DNA of 64,000 nt from an uncultured bacterium (GCA_949283655.1 CASDTH010000043.1:1-64000); one strand, 5' to 3'; counted from the first letter of the stretch, positions 1 through 9,471 are shown. Made by a program: numbers and translations. Notes: generated by a model not told the origin, from the sequence alone.

Positions 1-2
1 TG

Positions 3-86
3 GCCGGTACCCAGTGGGGCAACAAGAAGTACATGAACATGAAGCACCTGGAGGCGGCTCTTGCGGATACCTCCATTGCCGGCTGA
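3..86 (+). CDS. 3' end of an unrecognised reading frame cut by the window edge
   Basis: An open frame enters from the left edge and ends at TGA 84-86, giving 27 residues that include KKYMNMKHLEAALAD. It lies directly beside an IS3-type fragment on the other strand, so it may be the end of a mobile-element gene. I do not recognise the family and cannot see its start. Confidence 0.3.
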   Translation, partial: AGTQWGNKKYMNMKHLEAALADTSIAG

Positions 87-135
87 CTTCACTCATGCCA
101 GAGCCTGCAAACCTTTTTGCGAAAATTCCTTGACA

Positions 136-210
136 CTACCTTCCGGATTCCAGCATCTGCTCTATTTCTGGCAGTAAAACTAACATATTCGTGTATCTGC
201 GTTTGCTCAT
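136..210 (-). pseudogene. N-terminal remnant of an IS3-family transposase OrfA
   Basis: Read on the minus strand from ATG 208-210, behind a run of G that can serve as ribosome binding site, the frame gives MSKRRYTNMLVLLPEIEQML and stops four codons later at TAG 136-138. The pattern RYTNM..LLPEI is how OrfA proteins of IS3/IS150-type elements begin. The full protein is about 100 residues with a helix-turn-helix, so only the first quarter is left. No OrfB or terminal repeats were seen. Likely a dead fragment. Confidence 0.55.
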
Positions 211-216
211 ATGAAT

Positions 217-252
217 CCCCCCTGATGTAGTTATTATCCTACATCAGGGGGG
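217..252. repeat. 14-bp perfect inverted repeat upstream of the IS3 remnant
   Basis: CCCCCCTGATGTAG (217-230) is matched by its reverse complement at 239-252 with an 8-nt loop. The right side is not followed by a T-run, so a simple terminator is unlikely. It sits just upstream of the OrfA start on the minus strand and may be part of the element's end. Confidence 0.5.
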
Positions 253-330
253 GTGTCTATTGTCCAGTTTTACTGGTTCAGTTCAAAATCCAACAGGGGC
301 TTGCTCCTTTTTTATATACAGGCCAGGGCC

Positions 331-2001
331 TCAAGCAGCGTTGTTAATGGCCAAATTTTTCTTCATCTGCTCCATCAGCTTATCGATGATCTTCTGCACC
401 CGGTTGCCCTTGAGCACAACCTGATTTTCCTCTTTCTCCACCAGCTCCTCAATATAGGTCTGCGCATCCTCCTGGCTCAGCGCCTCGCGGATCTGGCTCT
501 TCCAAAGCGGCTCCTCGTTTTTCTCAACGAAATACATCACATGGTAGCCATTCTCCGATTCCACAATGCCTGTGTCGCCCGGCTTACGTGCCTCATCAAA
601 GCACCAATCCTCAAACGACTGCACCATTTGGCCCTCATAAACATTTTCATACAAACCGCCTGTGCTCTGGGAGCCGGGGTCCTCCGTCAGCTCCGTGGCC
701 AGGGCGGCAAAACTTTCCTCTGTTTTATCGCCCTTCTCCCATTCGGCGAGCGCATCCTCAGCCTTCTGCTTTGCCTCAGCCTTTGCGGCCTCCTGATCCT
801 CCGCCTCGGAGTCAACCTGGAACAGGATATGGCGAACATCGATCGTTGCAGATTCGTTGCGGTGGGCAGCCTCTACGATATAAACAACATAGCAACCCAT
901 ATCGGTTTCAAACACCCGCTTATCGCCCGCCTTAGCAGAGGAAACCCATTCCACGGCGTCATCACCGATCTGAGAGAAATCTGACACTGCGGAATTCTCC
1001 ATCAGTGTAGCCTCATCCTTCTCGTAATTTTCCTTTTCATCCTCAGAGGCATTTGCCAAAGCCTGCTCCTTGAAGGATTCCTCATCCGTCACACGGCTGA
1101 GCATTTGATCGGCCTTTGCCTTTGCATCGGCGGCCGCTTCCTCGTCAAGCTCTGCCTTTTCCTCATCCGTTGCGTCCTCCGGATAATCCGGCGTTTCAAC
1201 AGAGATCATAAACAGCCGTGCCGTAACGGCATCGTAGGTGTTTTTATCCGCCTGATACTTCTCTTCCAGCTGCTCGTCTGTATATGCCGCAGCAAGCTCG
1301 TCGCCCTTTTGCTCAAACAGCTTGTTGGACAGTGTTTCCAGCTCCATAGCGTGGCGCAGGATATCCTCATTTACGCCGCGGCCATAATACAGCCGAAGGT
1401 AGGCGTTGAGCGAAAAATCATTGCTCGCAGCTTGCTCGCGCAGGCTCTTGATGGATTCGTCAATATCTGCCTGCTCGCTCTCACTGAGCGTGATGCCGGC
1501 CTCCTTCGCCGCTGCGCCCAGCACAACATACTGCTGAATATATTCATTCGTCTTATCCCGCAGGAAGTCAGACCACATGTAATCGTCGCCCTTACCCTCG
1601 GCATCCTCACCATCATAGACCTGCTCGCTGGGGACCTTGCTGTAATCCAGCATGCCGGCGACCCCGGTGATGCCATACTGCGCATACTGCTGCGCCTGGC
1701 TTGCATAGTTGGAATAAATTTGCTGGTAATAATACGTATACTCCGCCTGGTTGATCTTTTCACCGCCCACAGTCATCACCGTTGTCATGCGCTGCGGCAC
1801 ACCCATAAAGTTGAGGAACCAGCCCGCAAAGCAAATAGCTGCAACCGCCACGACCACATAGGGAATCGCCTTGATCAGCCCCTGCTCCGCCGCAACGCGC
1901 CTGGGCGATTTCTTTTCGCGTTTTTTTGCAAGCTTCGCCTGGCGCGCTTTCCGCTCCTCGCGGTACAGCTCTGCCTGCGATTTTTCATTCTTGTTTGCCA
2001 T
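331..2001 (-). CDS. Membrane-anchored PpiC-type peptidyl-prolyl isomerase (PrsA/SurA-like foldase)
   Basis: Predicted to help exported proteins fold outside the membrane by cis/trans isomerisation of prolyl bonds. The 556-residue protein has a very basic N-terminus, one membrane segment (about residues 44-66), a SurA-like helical region and a parvulin domain at about 385-495. The parvulin domain carries the usual VRHILF opening, the EDPGSQSTGG stretch and the GYHVMYF end. No lipobox cysteine is seen, so anchoring is by an uncleaved helix rather than lipid as in PrsA. Start chosen at ATG 2001, which has AAAAGGA at a workable distance. Monocistronic: a terminator separates it from the DHHW gene upstream. 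A further in-frame upstream start is possible but has no binding site. Confidence 0.85.
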   Translation of the reverse strand: MANKNEKSQAELYREERKARQAKLAKKREKKSPRRVAAEQGLIKAIPYVVVAVAAICFAGWFLNFMGVPQRMTTVMTVGGEKINQAEYTYYYQQIYSNYASQAQQYAQYGITGVAGMLDYSKVPSEQVYDGEDAEGKGDDYMWSDFLRDKTNEYIQQYVVLGAAAKEAGITLSESEQADIDESIKSLREQAASNDFSLNAYLRLYYGRGVNEDILRHAMELETLSNKLFEQKGDELAAAYTDEQLEEKYQADKNTYDAVTARLFMISVETPDYPEDATDEEKAELDEEAAADAKAKADQMLSRVTDEESFKEQALANASEDEKENYEKDEATLMENSAVSDFSQIGDDAVEWVSSAKAGDKRVFETDMGCYVVYIVEAAHRNESATIDVRHILFQVDSEAEDQEAAKAEAKQKAEDALAEWEKGDKTEESFAALATELTEDPGSQSTGGLYENVYEGQMVQSFEDWCFDEARKPGDTGIVESENGYHVMYFVEKNEEPLWKSQIREALSQEDAQTYIEELVEKEENQVVLKGNRVQKIIDKLMEQMKKNLAINNAA

Positions 2002-2220
2002 TGTGTTCATCCTTTTCTCATGTACTATCCGGCAGCCGGTGCGGCTGAAAAGCAGCTGCCAATCAGCCACAGCGCTTACGCCATGATTTCAACATAACAA
2101 AGGTATTCTATCCTATTTAACCGAATTTTTCAAGCGTATTCCAAACAATTCCGTCCTTATTACATCATTCTTCATATTTTACGCAAATTTGTTTTGCTTA
2201 TTGGAAATACAAAGAAAACC

Positions 2221-2252
2221 AGCCGTGCCGCAGAAAAATCCCCGGCACGGCT
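2221..2252 (-). terminator. Intrinsic terminator after the DHHW gene
   Basis: Perfect 10-bp stem AGCCGTGCCG (2221-2230) with its complement at 2243-2252. On the minus strand it is followed by a T-rich stretch (2211-2220). It closes the acetylation operon before the foldase gene. Confidence 0.8.
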
Positions 2253-2264
2253 GTAGCTCACTTT

Positions 2265-3662
2265 TTAGCCAAGCATCTGTTCCAATGCTTTCAGATAGGA
2301 TGCGTTCCCTCCAATCAGAGAATAGTTGACCAGAAGGATATCCTGAATCCCGTGTGCCTTCACAAAGGCCGGCAGATTCGTTTCCAGATTACGCGGGTCG
2401 AGCACATAAATCTCCTCATAATTATCCACGAGGAACGGCACCAGCGCATTGCCATAGGAATCCTTGATGACGAGAATCTTTTTGCCATTTTTTTGATCCG
2501 TCACAATTTTAGAAAGCGGCGTATCGCCCTGAATAAAGGCGAGGTATTTATTATCCGCATTCACCTTGGTAGAGATAATTGTCAGATGGTGTCCATTCTG
2601 CATGCTCGCATCATCATAGTATTCGCCCTCCGCCTCACGCCGTGGCAGGAAATATTCCAGGTAATCCGGGTTATCCTGAAGCACCTGCGCATTGGTGTAA
2701 CGATACATGCTGCCGACAAAACCGTCGATTCGCCCGCTCTTCAGGGAAGAAAGCGGCACTGGCTCCAGCCCTGCCGCCCGGCAAAATGCCACATAGGCAT
2801 AGTAAGCGCCGCGCGCCGTCCAGTGGTGATCCGTACGGAAATAGAGGTATTCCTCCAGATGCAGCCCAATTTCTGAAACAGCGTCAATGCCCTTCAGATT
2901 CGGCTGCTTGAACTGCTCATAGGCATAGGCGATGCCCGCCTTTTGGGAGCGGCTGCCCGTGTGGTAATCCTCCGGGCTATAAAACTCTGTTGCGGTCGGC
3001 GCCAGCAGCGCATAGATCTTCTGCTCCGGTAGCGTCTGGGCCAATCGGTTGACCACATCTGTATAATCTCGAATCCTCGGTTTATTGATGGTGTAGATCT
3101 CCAGCGCCGCTTTTCGGTCCTTATCCACCAAAATATAACCGCTCTCATACACTTCATCATCATTGACTTGCGGCTGATAGGGCGCTTTTGCCTCTGCTTC
3201 CTGGCGGGAAGGCTGCTCGCCGCCCGTTTCTTCTTCCGGTATGAGTGCTTCCCCACCGAAATCATCCTTGCCCTCTTTTTCGATCAAGACGAGGTCATTC
3301 TTCCCAGCGGCCTGCGTAAAAACGCCGCTGAGCTTCTGATTGACAGAGAGGAAAAAATCCCGCAGTGGGAACGTATCTGCATAATACTCCTCAAAATCCT
3401 TGGTGTAGCTGCCGTCAAACAACGCCTGAAAGCTAAATTCCGGCCGCGCTTTCAAAGTACGGTTCTCCTTCTCTGAGATCGTTTGATCCGTATCCAATAA
3501 GCTGGCCACACCCAATGCGAACAGCGGCACAACAAACAGCACCACCGCCACAAGGCAAAGTATTCTCTGAATGCTGCGCGCCTTGCGCCGCCTGCGATCC
3601 GCAGAAAGATCGCCCCGCGCCCCCACATGATAAACGGAGGGGGAATTTGTCTTTTTTCTCAT
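2265..3662 (-). CDS. DHHW-family protein (AlgJ/AlgX-like SGNH fold), partner of the MBOAT acyltransferase
   Basis: A 465-residue anchored protein with a basic N-terminus and one membrane helix (about 32-54), followed by an extracellular domain. The family motif TDHHWT lies at about 277-282, and the serine motif KDSYGNA at about 400-406. Together they are the catalytic features of AlgJ/AlgX-like acetyl transferases. It lies 23 bp downstream of the MBOAT gene on the same strand. The pair matches the two-component layout in which the MBOAT protein passes acetyl groups across the membrane and the DHHW protein places them on a surface polymer. The polymer cannot be told from the window. Confidence 0.85.
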   Translation of the reverse strand: MRKKTNSPSVYHVGARGDLSADRRRRKARSIQRILCLVAVVLFVVPLFALGVASLLDTDQTISEKENRTLKARPEFSFQALFDGSYTKDFEEYYADTFPLRDFFLSVNQKLSGVFTQAAGKNDLVLIEKEGKDDFGGEALIPEEETGGEQPSRQEAEAKAPYQPQVNDDEVYESGYILVDKDRKAALEIYTINKPRIRDYTDVVNRLAQTLPEQKIYALLAPTATEFYSPEDYHTGSRSQKAGIAYAYEQFKQPNLKGIDAVSEIGLHLEEYLYFRTDHHWTARGAYYAYVAFCRAAGLEPVPLSSLKSGRIDGFVGSMYRYTNAQVLQDNPDYLEYFLPRREAEGEYYDDASMQNGHHLTIISTKVNADNKYLAFIQGDTPLSKIVTDQKNGKKILVIKDSYGNALVPFLVDNYEEIYVLDPRNLETNLPAFVKAHGIQDILLVNYSLIGGNASYLKALEQMLG

Positions 3663-3685
3663 ATCCGATACCTTACCTCCCCGCT

Positions 3686-5098
3686 TTAAAATCGGAAATA
3701 TAAAAATGGATTGTAGCTTGCGCCGACCAAAGCCGCAGTGGAGAAGAACAGCAGCACCACATCATAGGCGATGCTAACCGCGCCAGCCGCAATTTCCTGT
3801 GCGCTCCCTCTGCGGGCAAACCGGACCAACAACCCCTTCACCAGCTTCGAAACAGGCAGGCATGCCACGATAGCCACCAGGAAGAACACAATATGGTTTT
3901 TCAGCAGGATCGTATCCGTCGGCGATACGCCTGCCTGCCCGCTCAACCCGAACATCAGACGGAGCATCTGCCCCAGGCGTGACATATCGTCAAAGTAGAA
4001 GAATACCCAGCCAACCACCACAATCAACAGTGCGTAAATATGGCCGACCACCGGCAGCTTCTTCAGGTATTTTCCGAGGAACAGCTTTTCAATCGTCAGG
4101 AATACAAAATAATACAAGCCCCACAGCACAAAATTCCAGCTTGCACCATGCCAGAGACCCGTTAGCGCCCACACGATAAACATATTGCGCAACTGATGCC
4201 TGCGGTTTCCCCCCAGCGGAATGTACACATAGTCGCGAAAAAAGGTGCTCAGGCTGATATGCCAGCGCCGCCAGAATTCCGTAATGGATTTGGAAATATA
4301 GGGATAGTTGAAGTTTTCAACATACGTAAACCCGAACATGTGCCCCAGGCCGATCGCCATATCGGAATAGCCGGAAAAATCAAAGTAAATTTGAAATGCA
4401 TACGCCAGAATTCCCGCCCATGCGCCGAGCACAGAGGCCTGCGTTAAATCTCCGCCAATCAGAGAGGTTGCAATCTGGCCCGCAATATTCGCCAGCAGAA
4501 CCTTCTTGCCAAGGCCTGTAACAAAGCGTGTAATTCCTTTGGAGAAGCCCTCCAAGGTGACCCGCCGGTCCTCCAGCTGCTCAGCGATATCAATATATCG
4601 CACGATCGGGCCTGCGATTAGCTGAGGGAACAGCGCAACATAGAGCAACAGCTTCGCATAGGAGCGCTGCACCGGCGTCTGACCCCGATAAACATCCACC
4701 ACATAGGTGATCGCCTGGAAGGTGTAAAATGAAATACCAATCGGCAAGGTAAACGGCTGCTCAGGCAGCTGCGTGCCAAAAATCCCATTGAAATTCTGAT
4801 TGAAAAAGCCTAGGTATTTAAACACAGCTAAAAAGGAGAGCGTAATAACCACCGCACCGGCCAGTGCCCATTTTGCCTGCTTTTGGCCCCGGTATTTGTC
4901 AACCAGCAAACCCGCGCCATAGTCGATCAGCGTCGTCAACAGCATGAGGATAATCCACTTTGGCTCTCCCCACCCATAAAACAGCAGCGACATAACCAAC
5001 AGCAGATAGTTGCGTGCCCGGATACCGCGCAGTGCAAAATGCAGCAACAGGCATACCGGCAGGAATAAATACATAAAATTCAAGCTGGAAAAAACCAA
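3686..5098 (-). CDS. MBOAT-family O-acyltransferase (AlgI/DltB-like)
   Basis: A polytopic membrane protein of 470 residues that moves acyl, usually acetyl, groups from the cytoplasm to an extracellular acceptor. Visible marks are FYTFQAITYVVDVYRG, the WRRWHISLS stretch (about 276-284) and the conserved LWHGASWNF (about 315-323) with the presumed catalytic histidine. I place the start at TTG 5098: it has GGGGGAT seven bases upstream and gives MVFSSLNF, the usual beginning of AlgI-like proteins. A TTG eight codons earlier is less likely. It is read together with the DHHW gene downstream. Confidence 0.88.
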   Translation of the reverse strand: MVFSSLNFMYLFLPVCLLLHFALRGIRARNYLLLVMSLLFYGWGEPKWIILMLLTTLIDYGAGLLVDKYRGQKQAKWALAGAVVITLSFLAVFKYLGFFNQNFNGIFGTQLPEQPFTLPIGISFYTFQAITYVVDVYRGQTPVQRSYAKLLLYVALFPQLIAGPIVRYIDIAEQLEDRRVTLEGFSKGITRFVTGLGKKVLLANIAGQIATSLIGGDLTQASVLGAWAGILAYAFQIYFDFSGYSDMAIGLGHMFGFTYVENFNYPYISKSITEFWRRWHISLSTFFRDYVYIPLGGNRRHQLRNMFIVWALTGLWHGASWNFVLWGLYYFVFLTIEKLFLGKYLKKLPVVGHIYALLIVVVGWVFFYFDDMSRLGQMLRLMFGLSGQAGVSPTDTILLKNHIVFFLVAIVACLPVSKLVKGLLVRFARRGSAQEIAAGAVSIAYDVVLLFFSTAALVGASYNPFLYFRF

Positions 5099-5283
5099 GA
5101 CAATCCCCCATTTTGATGTCAAATATCGTTCGTCATCCAGACCGTTGAACCGGCCCTTCTATCTCTGCAGCAAAAGCGGCCGCTTCCACAGCCCACATAC
5201 ATTGCTGCCCACTTTTTATGCGCACCGCCACCGTCTCAGAAGATGCCGAAGCCGCCCCTAAAGTTGCAGGCCCTGTAAAAAAA

Positions 5284-5751
5284 TCAGACGCAAACCTGTG
5301 AGCGCAGCTTCGCAAGCGTCTTTTCCCCGATGCCGGGCACCTCCAGCAACTCATCCACGGATTGAAACGCGCCATTCTCCAACCGGTAAGTAAGAATAGC
5401 TCTGGCCTTCACCTCGCCGATTCCATCCAGCTCCATCAGCTCTTCCTGCGACGCCGTGTTCAAGTTGATCAGGCCGCTTTGCTTTTGCGGAACGGTTTCG
5501 TCCGATGCAGATGGCCGGGCAACGGCAATGCGCGTCTGCTCCGGTATCTGCTCGCGCTGTGCCTGCACAGAAGCAGCCTGTGCACTGCTGACAGGGGCAG
5601 GCTGTGCAAGGCTCTCTGAGGGGGAGGGCATAAAGGTTTCTACTACCGGCGCTAGCGGCTGCGCATCAAAAGCATGGTATAAGATGAGCCCTGCCGTCAA
5701 CAACAGTGCGGCGGCGAGCACAGTCATTTCCGTACGGCTTAAACGCTCCAT
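5284..5751 (-). CDS. comEA: ComEA-like helix-hairpin-helix DNA-binding protein
   Basis: 155 residues with an N-terminal membrane segment (about 8-26), a proline/alanine/serine-rich linker and a C-terminal double helix-hairpin-helix domain (about 93-155) containing LNTASQEELMELDGIGE and VPGIGEKTL. In competent Bacillota ComEA is the membrane receptor for incoming DNA. This protein lacks the SLBB-type region of longer ComEA, and no comEC or comEB is adjacent, so a DNA-uptake role is not proven here. Start at ATG 5751 with AGGAGGG six bases upstream. A 185-bp gap separates it from the MBOAT gene. Confidence 0.75.
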   Translation of the reverse strand: MERLSRTEMTVLAAALLLTAGLILYHAFDAQPLAPVVETFMPSPSESLAQPAPVSSAQAASVQAQREQIPEQTRIAVARPSASDETVPQKQSGLINLNTASQEELMELDGIGEVKARAILTYRLENGAFQSVDELLEVPGIGEKTLAKLRSQVCV

Positions 5752-6272
5752 CAGCAACCCTCCTGACAGCTCTCAGGCGCGGCAACGACCCTACCGCGAT
5801 AAGGCGGTACATATCAGCGGGTCATAGCGGGAGGTTCAAACGGCAGCGCGGCATTCCTCTGCCCGCGCCGGAATCCGTCCATTCACATCTGAGGCTTGAA
5901 ATCCAAAATCCGGTACCCGGCATTTAGTATACCTGTTTCCGCCGGAAAATAACAGCCCTTTCGCGATTTTTAGCCTAGATATTTCGCCTGAATATATTAT
6001 TGCAAATCAGGCTATTTTTAACATAAAACCATTAAAAAACCTCTCGCACTGTCTGAATTGCGCACCCAACTAGACTGCCCCGACCCGCTTTCTCTCACAG
6101 ATGATATCAACGGTTTTAGCGCGTCAGCTACGTGCATTTTTTGTTTAGAAGCGCAAAATAAAAGGCTTAATTTTCTTATCTATAATTTATTAAATTTAGA
6201 ACATATGCTACACTAGCCTGCGGGAGAAATCGGCAAACGATTTCAATTTCTATATAATCGAAGGGAGATAAC
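5752..6272. other. 521-bp intergenic region
   Basis: AT-rich spacer between the divergent comEA-like gene and the glycosidase-like gene. A TATAAT box lies near 6181-6186, but no good -35 is paired with it. AAGGGAG before ATG 6273 is the ribosome binding site of the right-hand gene. No RNA gene or reading frame that I can support. Confidence 0.4.
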
Positions 6273-7715
6273 ATGAAAAAGATTCGAATCTTTGCGCTGG
6301 TTGTTACGATCATTTTTGTCGTAGTCAGCGTAGCGGCCGACATTGCGTTTTACTTTACCCACAAGCCGGATGATTACCTCGCGGATGAGATCTCTGTCTC
6401 CAACGGCAACCGGATCCTGCGGGAAAAAGGCTTTGCCCTGCAGGCCTGGTTCCCTGCCGAGCAATCCGGCGAAAAGCAGATCTCCTTTGAGAATTTGAAG
6501 CAGTTCGGTTTTGGCCCAACCTATTACGACGGCAACCTCTTTAACGCGCCGATCCACCAGAAGGATAACGCGCTGCTTTGGAGCATTGCGAAAGCGCCCA
6601 ACAACGTCAACGCTGTAGACACCGCGCCAAGTGGGCAAGAATGGATGAGTGTGGAGCAGCTGCAATATGCAAACAGCCTGATCAGCGTTTGCTTTGGCGA
6701 CGAGCAGGCATATTCTACCCATCAGGTAGAAATGCTTGGCCAATGGTTTGCCGATTTCAGGAGCAGGAACAACAACGTGCTTCTCCATTCCAACCAATGG
6801 GCAGGCCAGTGGAGTGAAAAAGAATACGAAGAATACATGCGCCTCGCACAACCCGATATGCTGACTTATGATTCCTATTACTTCGACGAGCCCGGAACCA
6901 ATAAGGATTATAAAGTAGCGGCCGTGATTGCCGACGATATCAATCGCATTCGTATCCCCGCCATGAAGGGCTATGACGGCAGCGGTACCTCTCCAATTCC
7001 GTTTGGCCAATACCTGCTTGGTTACAAATCTGGCGAGAACCCCGCCGCTGTCGGATGGTATGAGATCACCGAATCGCAGAAAAAGCTTGTTGCAAATCTC
7101 ACGGTAACCATGGGCGGCAAATGGCTGAATCTCTTCCGGGTGATTGATAGCGATCAGTTTCTCCTGTTTGATGGGAATGGGAACCAAACCCATCATTATC
7201 GGGAATATGCACAGATCGCTGCTGAAATCAAGGCGCTCTCGCCGCACCTTGTCAACCTGCAAACGGAAAACGTTCAGGTGCTTAGCGGCAGGCATAAGCT
7301 GGGCCTTGTGAGCGTGCCCAACCAAAAGCCCTCAACCGTCAGCAAGTTCTCCTCCAAAAACAGCTGTGGCATCGAATCAATCGAGGCACAAAATCTCGGC
7401 ACCGAAAACGATGCCTTGCCTGGCGATATTTACATCGGCTATTTCCGTACACTGCCTGGGTCGGGCGAGATGGAAGGCAGGCGCTATTTCATCGTCTGCA
7501 ACGCGTTGACATCGGGCAACGGCCTGCATCCGGAGCAGCAGCATGGCTCCAGCCAGGAAACCACGCAAAGTATCACGCTCGCATTTGATGAAAGCGGCAA
7601 AGAGCTTTTCCGGGTAAACAGTAAAAACGGACAGAGTGAAAAAACAACTCTCGAAAACGGTAAGTATACCTTTACGCTCGGTGGGGGAGAGATGCAGGTA
7701 TTCTATCTGGAATAA
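6273..7715 (+). CDS. Membrane-anchored glycoside hydrolase-like protein, family not recognised
   Basis: 480 residues. MKKIRIFALVVTIIF begins an N-terminal signal-anchor (about 5-29), and the rest should lie outside the membrane. Stretches such as QAWFPAEQ, GFGPTYYDGNLF, PDMLTYDSYYFDEPG and the following repeated beta-rich segments resemble a TIM-barrel glycosidase with a C-terminal beta domain. The acidic pair in YYFDEPG is a tempting catalytic site, but I cannot assign a family. Single gene with a clear AAGGGAG binding site. A weak G+C-rich hairpin and T-run follow near 7728-7750. Function is inference only. Confidence 0.6.
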   Translation: MKKIRIFALVVTIIFVVVSVAADIAFYFTHKPDDYLADEISVSNGNRILREKGFALQAWFPAEQSGEKQISFENLKQFGFGPTYYDGNLFNAPIHQKDNALLWSIAKAPNNVNAVDTAPSGQEWMSVEQLQYANSLISVCFGDEQAYSTHQVEMLGQWFADFRSRNNNVLLHSNQWAGQWSEKEYEEYMRLAQPDMLTYDSYYFDEPGTNKDYKVAAVIADDINRIRIPAMKGYDGSGTSPIPFGQYLLGYKSGENPAAVGWYEITESQKKLVANLTVTMGGKWLNLFRVIDSDQFLLFDGNGNQTHHYREYAQIAAEIKALSPHLVNLQTENVQVLSGRHKLGLVSVPNQKPSTVSKFSSKNSCGIESIEAQNLGTENDALPGDIYIGYFRTLPGSGEMEGRRYFIVCNALTSGNGLHPEQQHGSSQETTQSITLAFDESGKELFRVNSKNGQSEKTTLENGKYTFTLGGGEMQVFYLE

Positions 7716-7856
7716 GCGCCCAGCCGTGCCACGGGGCTTGCTGTTTTCAGGCTTTTGCTCCGATTCGCCGCCGTGTGTTCTGGGAGTCAGATCAGATAAA
7801 AGCGCATGAGCAAGCTCCAAAAAACACGGAAAAAATGCTGAAAATTGTATCCTCTC

Positions 7857-7885
7857 TTGCAACGCCTTCCCCCGGATGCTATGAT
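7857..7885 (+). promoter_or_regulatory. Promoter of the MATE transporter gene
   Basis: TTGCAA (7857-7862), 17 bp, TATGAT (7880-7885). The predicted transcript starts near 7892, just before a strong leader hairpin. Confidence 0.55.
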
Positions 7886-7897
7886 AACGGAAGGGAA

Positions 7898-7936
7898 CCC
7901 TCCTCCAGTGGCACGCCTATCGCCGCCGGAGGAGGG
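7898..7936 (+). promoter_or_regulatory. 5' leader hairpin of the MATE mRNA
   Basis: CCCTCCTCC (7898-7906) pairs with GGAGGAGGG (7928-7936), followed by GCTATTCTATT. It forms at the very start of the predicted transcript, about 50 bases before the gene. It could be an attenuator or an mRNA-stabilising stem. No known riboswitch was recognised. Confidence 0.45.
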
Positions 7937-7986
7937 GCTATTCTATTCCCTGTATTTTGTTGATTTCCAAGAAAGAGGGGCACTGT

Positions 7987-9366
7987 ATGCGGCAAATACA
8001 GTTACATAGGCGCGCATCTCGCGTGTTTGAAAATCCATTGTTTTTTTCGAACCAGGCGCTCGCCCGGCTGCTGGTTCCACTCGTCATTGAGCAGTTGCTG
8101 GCCGTGACCATCGGCATGGCGGATACCGTTATGGTTACAAATGTTGGAGAGGCCGCCGTATCTGGTATCTCTCTGGTGGATTCCATCAACATTTTGTTTA
8201 TACAAATCTTCTCCGCCCTGGCAACCGGAGGCGCCATTGTCACCGCGCAATATCTTGGGCGACAGGAGCGAAAAAATGCCTGCATTGCAGCAAAACAGCT
8301 TCTATATGTCACAACCATTCTAGCAGCCGTTATCATGGTGATCTCTCTGGTGTTTCACCGGCAGCTGCTACGCCTGATCTTCGGTAACATTGAGCCTGCC
8401 GTGATGGAGAATGCTATCACCTATTTCTGGATTTCAGCAATTTCTTACCCCTTTCTTGCAGTCTACAACGCCGGGGCGGCGCTTTTCCGCTCCATGGGCA
8501 ACAGCAAAATTTCCACGCTGGTTTCCTTTTTAATGAACGTTGTCAACATCGGTGGCAACGCGATCCTCATCTACGGCTTTCACTGGGGCGTGGCAGGCGC
8601 TGCAACGGCCTCTCTCGCCTCCCGCGCCATGGCGGCGGTCATCATGCTGGTGCTGATCTGCCATAAAAACAACCCCATCCACATTGAGCGCCTTTGGAAG
8701 CCGGAGCTGCATTTGGAGATGATCCGCCGTATTTTAAAAATCGGTGTGCCCAACGGCGTGGAAAACGGGATGTTCCAGATCGGCAAGCTGATCGTGCAAG
8801 GGCTTGTGGCCACTTTCGGTACCTCCGCAATTGCAGCAAATGCAATTGCCAACACCATTGCTTCTTTTATCAACACGCCGGGCACTGCCATCCAACTGGG
8901 CCTGACTACCGTGGTCGGCCAGTGCGTAGGCGGCCGGGATTATCCGCAGGCAGTTTATTACACAAGGAAGCTCCTACTCCTGACCTATGGGTTGATGGGA
9001 GTGTTAAACTTAGCCGTCTTTTTCACTGCCGGCCCACTGATCAGCCTGTTTCATCTCAGCCCGGCAGCTGCTACGGGGGCTCGCGAGGTACTTTACACCT
9101 TCACTATTGCATGCATCGTCATCTGGCCGCTCTCCTTCACGCTGCCCAATGCGCTGCGCGCCTCGGGCGACGCCCGTTTCACCATGATCGTCTCGATGGT
9201 TTCCATGTGGGCGTTCCGCATCGGCTTTAGCTACCTGCTCGGCAGCACGGCTAAAATGGGGTTGATAGGTGTCTGGATTGCGATGTATATCGATTGGTTT
9301 TTCCGCTCCGTAGTGTTCATCGCACGATTCGCACGCGGCAAATGGAAAACGATCCGCGTCATCTAA
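7987..9366 (+). CDS. MATE-family multidrug/toxin efflux transporter
   Basis: 459 residues with twelve hydrophobic segments in two similar halves, the MATE layout. Marks include the N-terminal LVPLVIEQLLAVTIGMADT (the usual P and E of helix 1 and the MADT turn), a half-repeat at PNGVENGMFQIGKL and AAATGAREVLYTF. MATE proteins export cationic drugs or metabolites using Na+ or H+ gradients. The substrate is unknown. Start at ATG 7987 with GAGGGG upstream. It ends at a terminator shared with the ROK gene on the other strand. Confidence 0.9.
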   Translation: MRQIQLHRRASRVFENPLFFSNQALARLLVPLVIEQLLAVTIGMADTVMVTNVGEAAVSGISLVDSINILFIQIFSALATGGAIVTAQYLGRQERKNACIAAKQLLYVTTILAAVIMVISLVFHRQLLRLIFGNIEPAVMENAITYFWISAISYPFLAVYNAGAALFRSMGNSKISTLVSFLMNVVNIGGNAILIYGFHWGVAGAATASLASRAMAAVIMLVLICHKNNPIHIERLWKPELHLEMIRRILKIGVPNGVENGMFQIGKLIVQGLVATFGTSAIAANAIANTIASFINTPGTAIQLGLTTVVGQCVGGRDYPQAVYYTRKLLLLTYGLMGVLNLAVFFTAGPLISLFHLSPAAATGAREVLYTFTIACIVIWPLSFTLPNALRASGDARFTMIVSMVSMWAFRIGFSYLLGSTAKMGLIGVWIAMYIDWFFRSVVFIARFARGKWKTIRVI

Positions 9367-9399
9367 TCTGCCCGATTCAATGCCCCAATACAGCAAAAA

Positions 9400-9447
9400 C
9401 CTCGCAGCAACCGCATGGCATGCGCCTATGCTTTAGTTGCTGCGAGG
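9400..9447. terminator. Bidirectional terminator between the MATE and ROK genes
   Basis: A 12-bp perfect stem (9400-9411 with 9436-9447) has TTTTTTATTT on its right and AAAAA on its left. It can therefore end transcription from both convergent genes. Confidence 0.9.
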
Positions 9448-9471
9448 TTTTTTATTTCTTGCTGTTAAAAA

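Noticed and set aside
5133-5283. Short frame between comEA-like and MBOAT genes on the minus strand
   Set aside because: Only about 30 codons from a GTG without binding site; no conservation signal visible.
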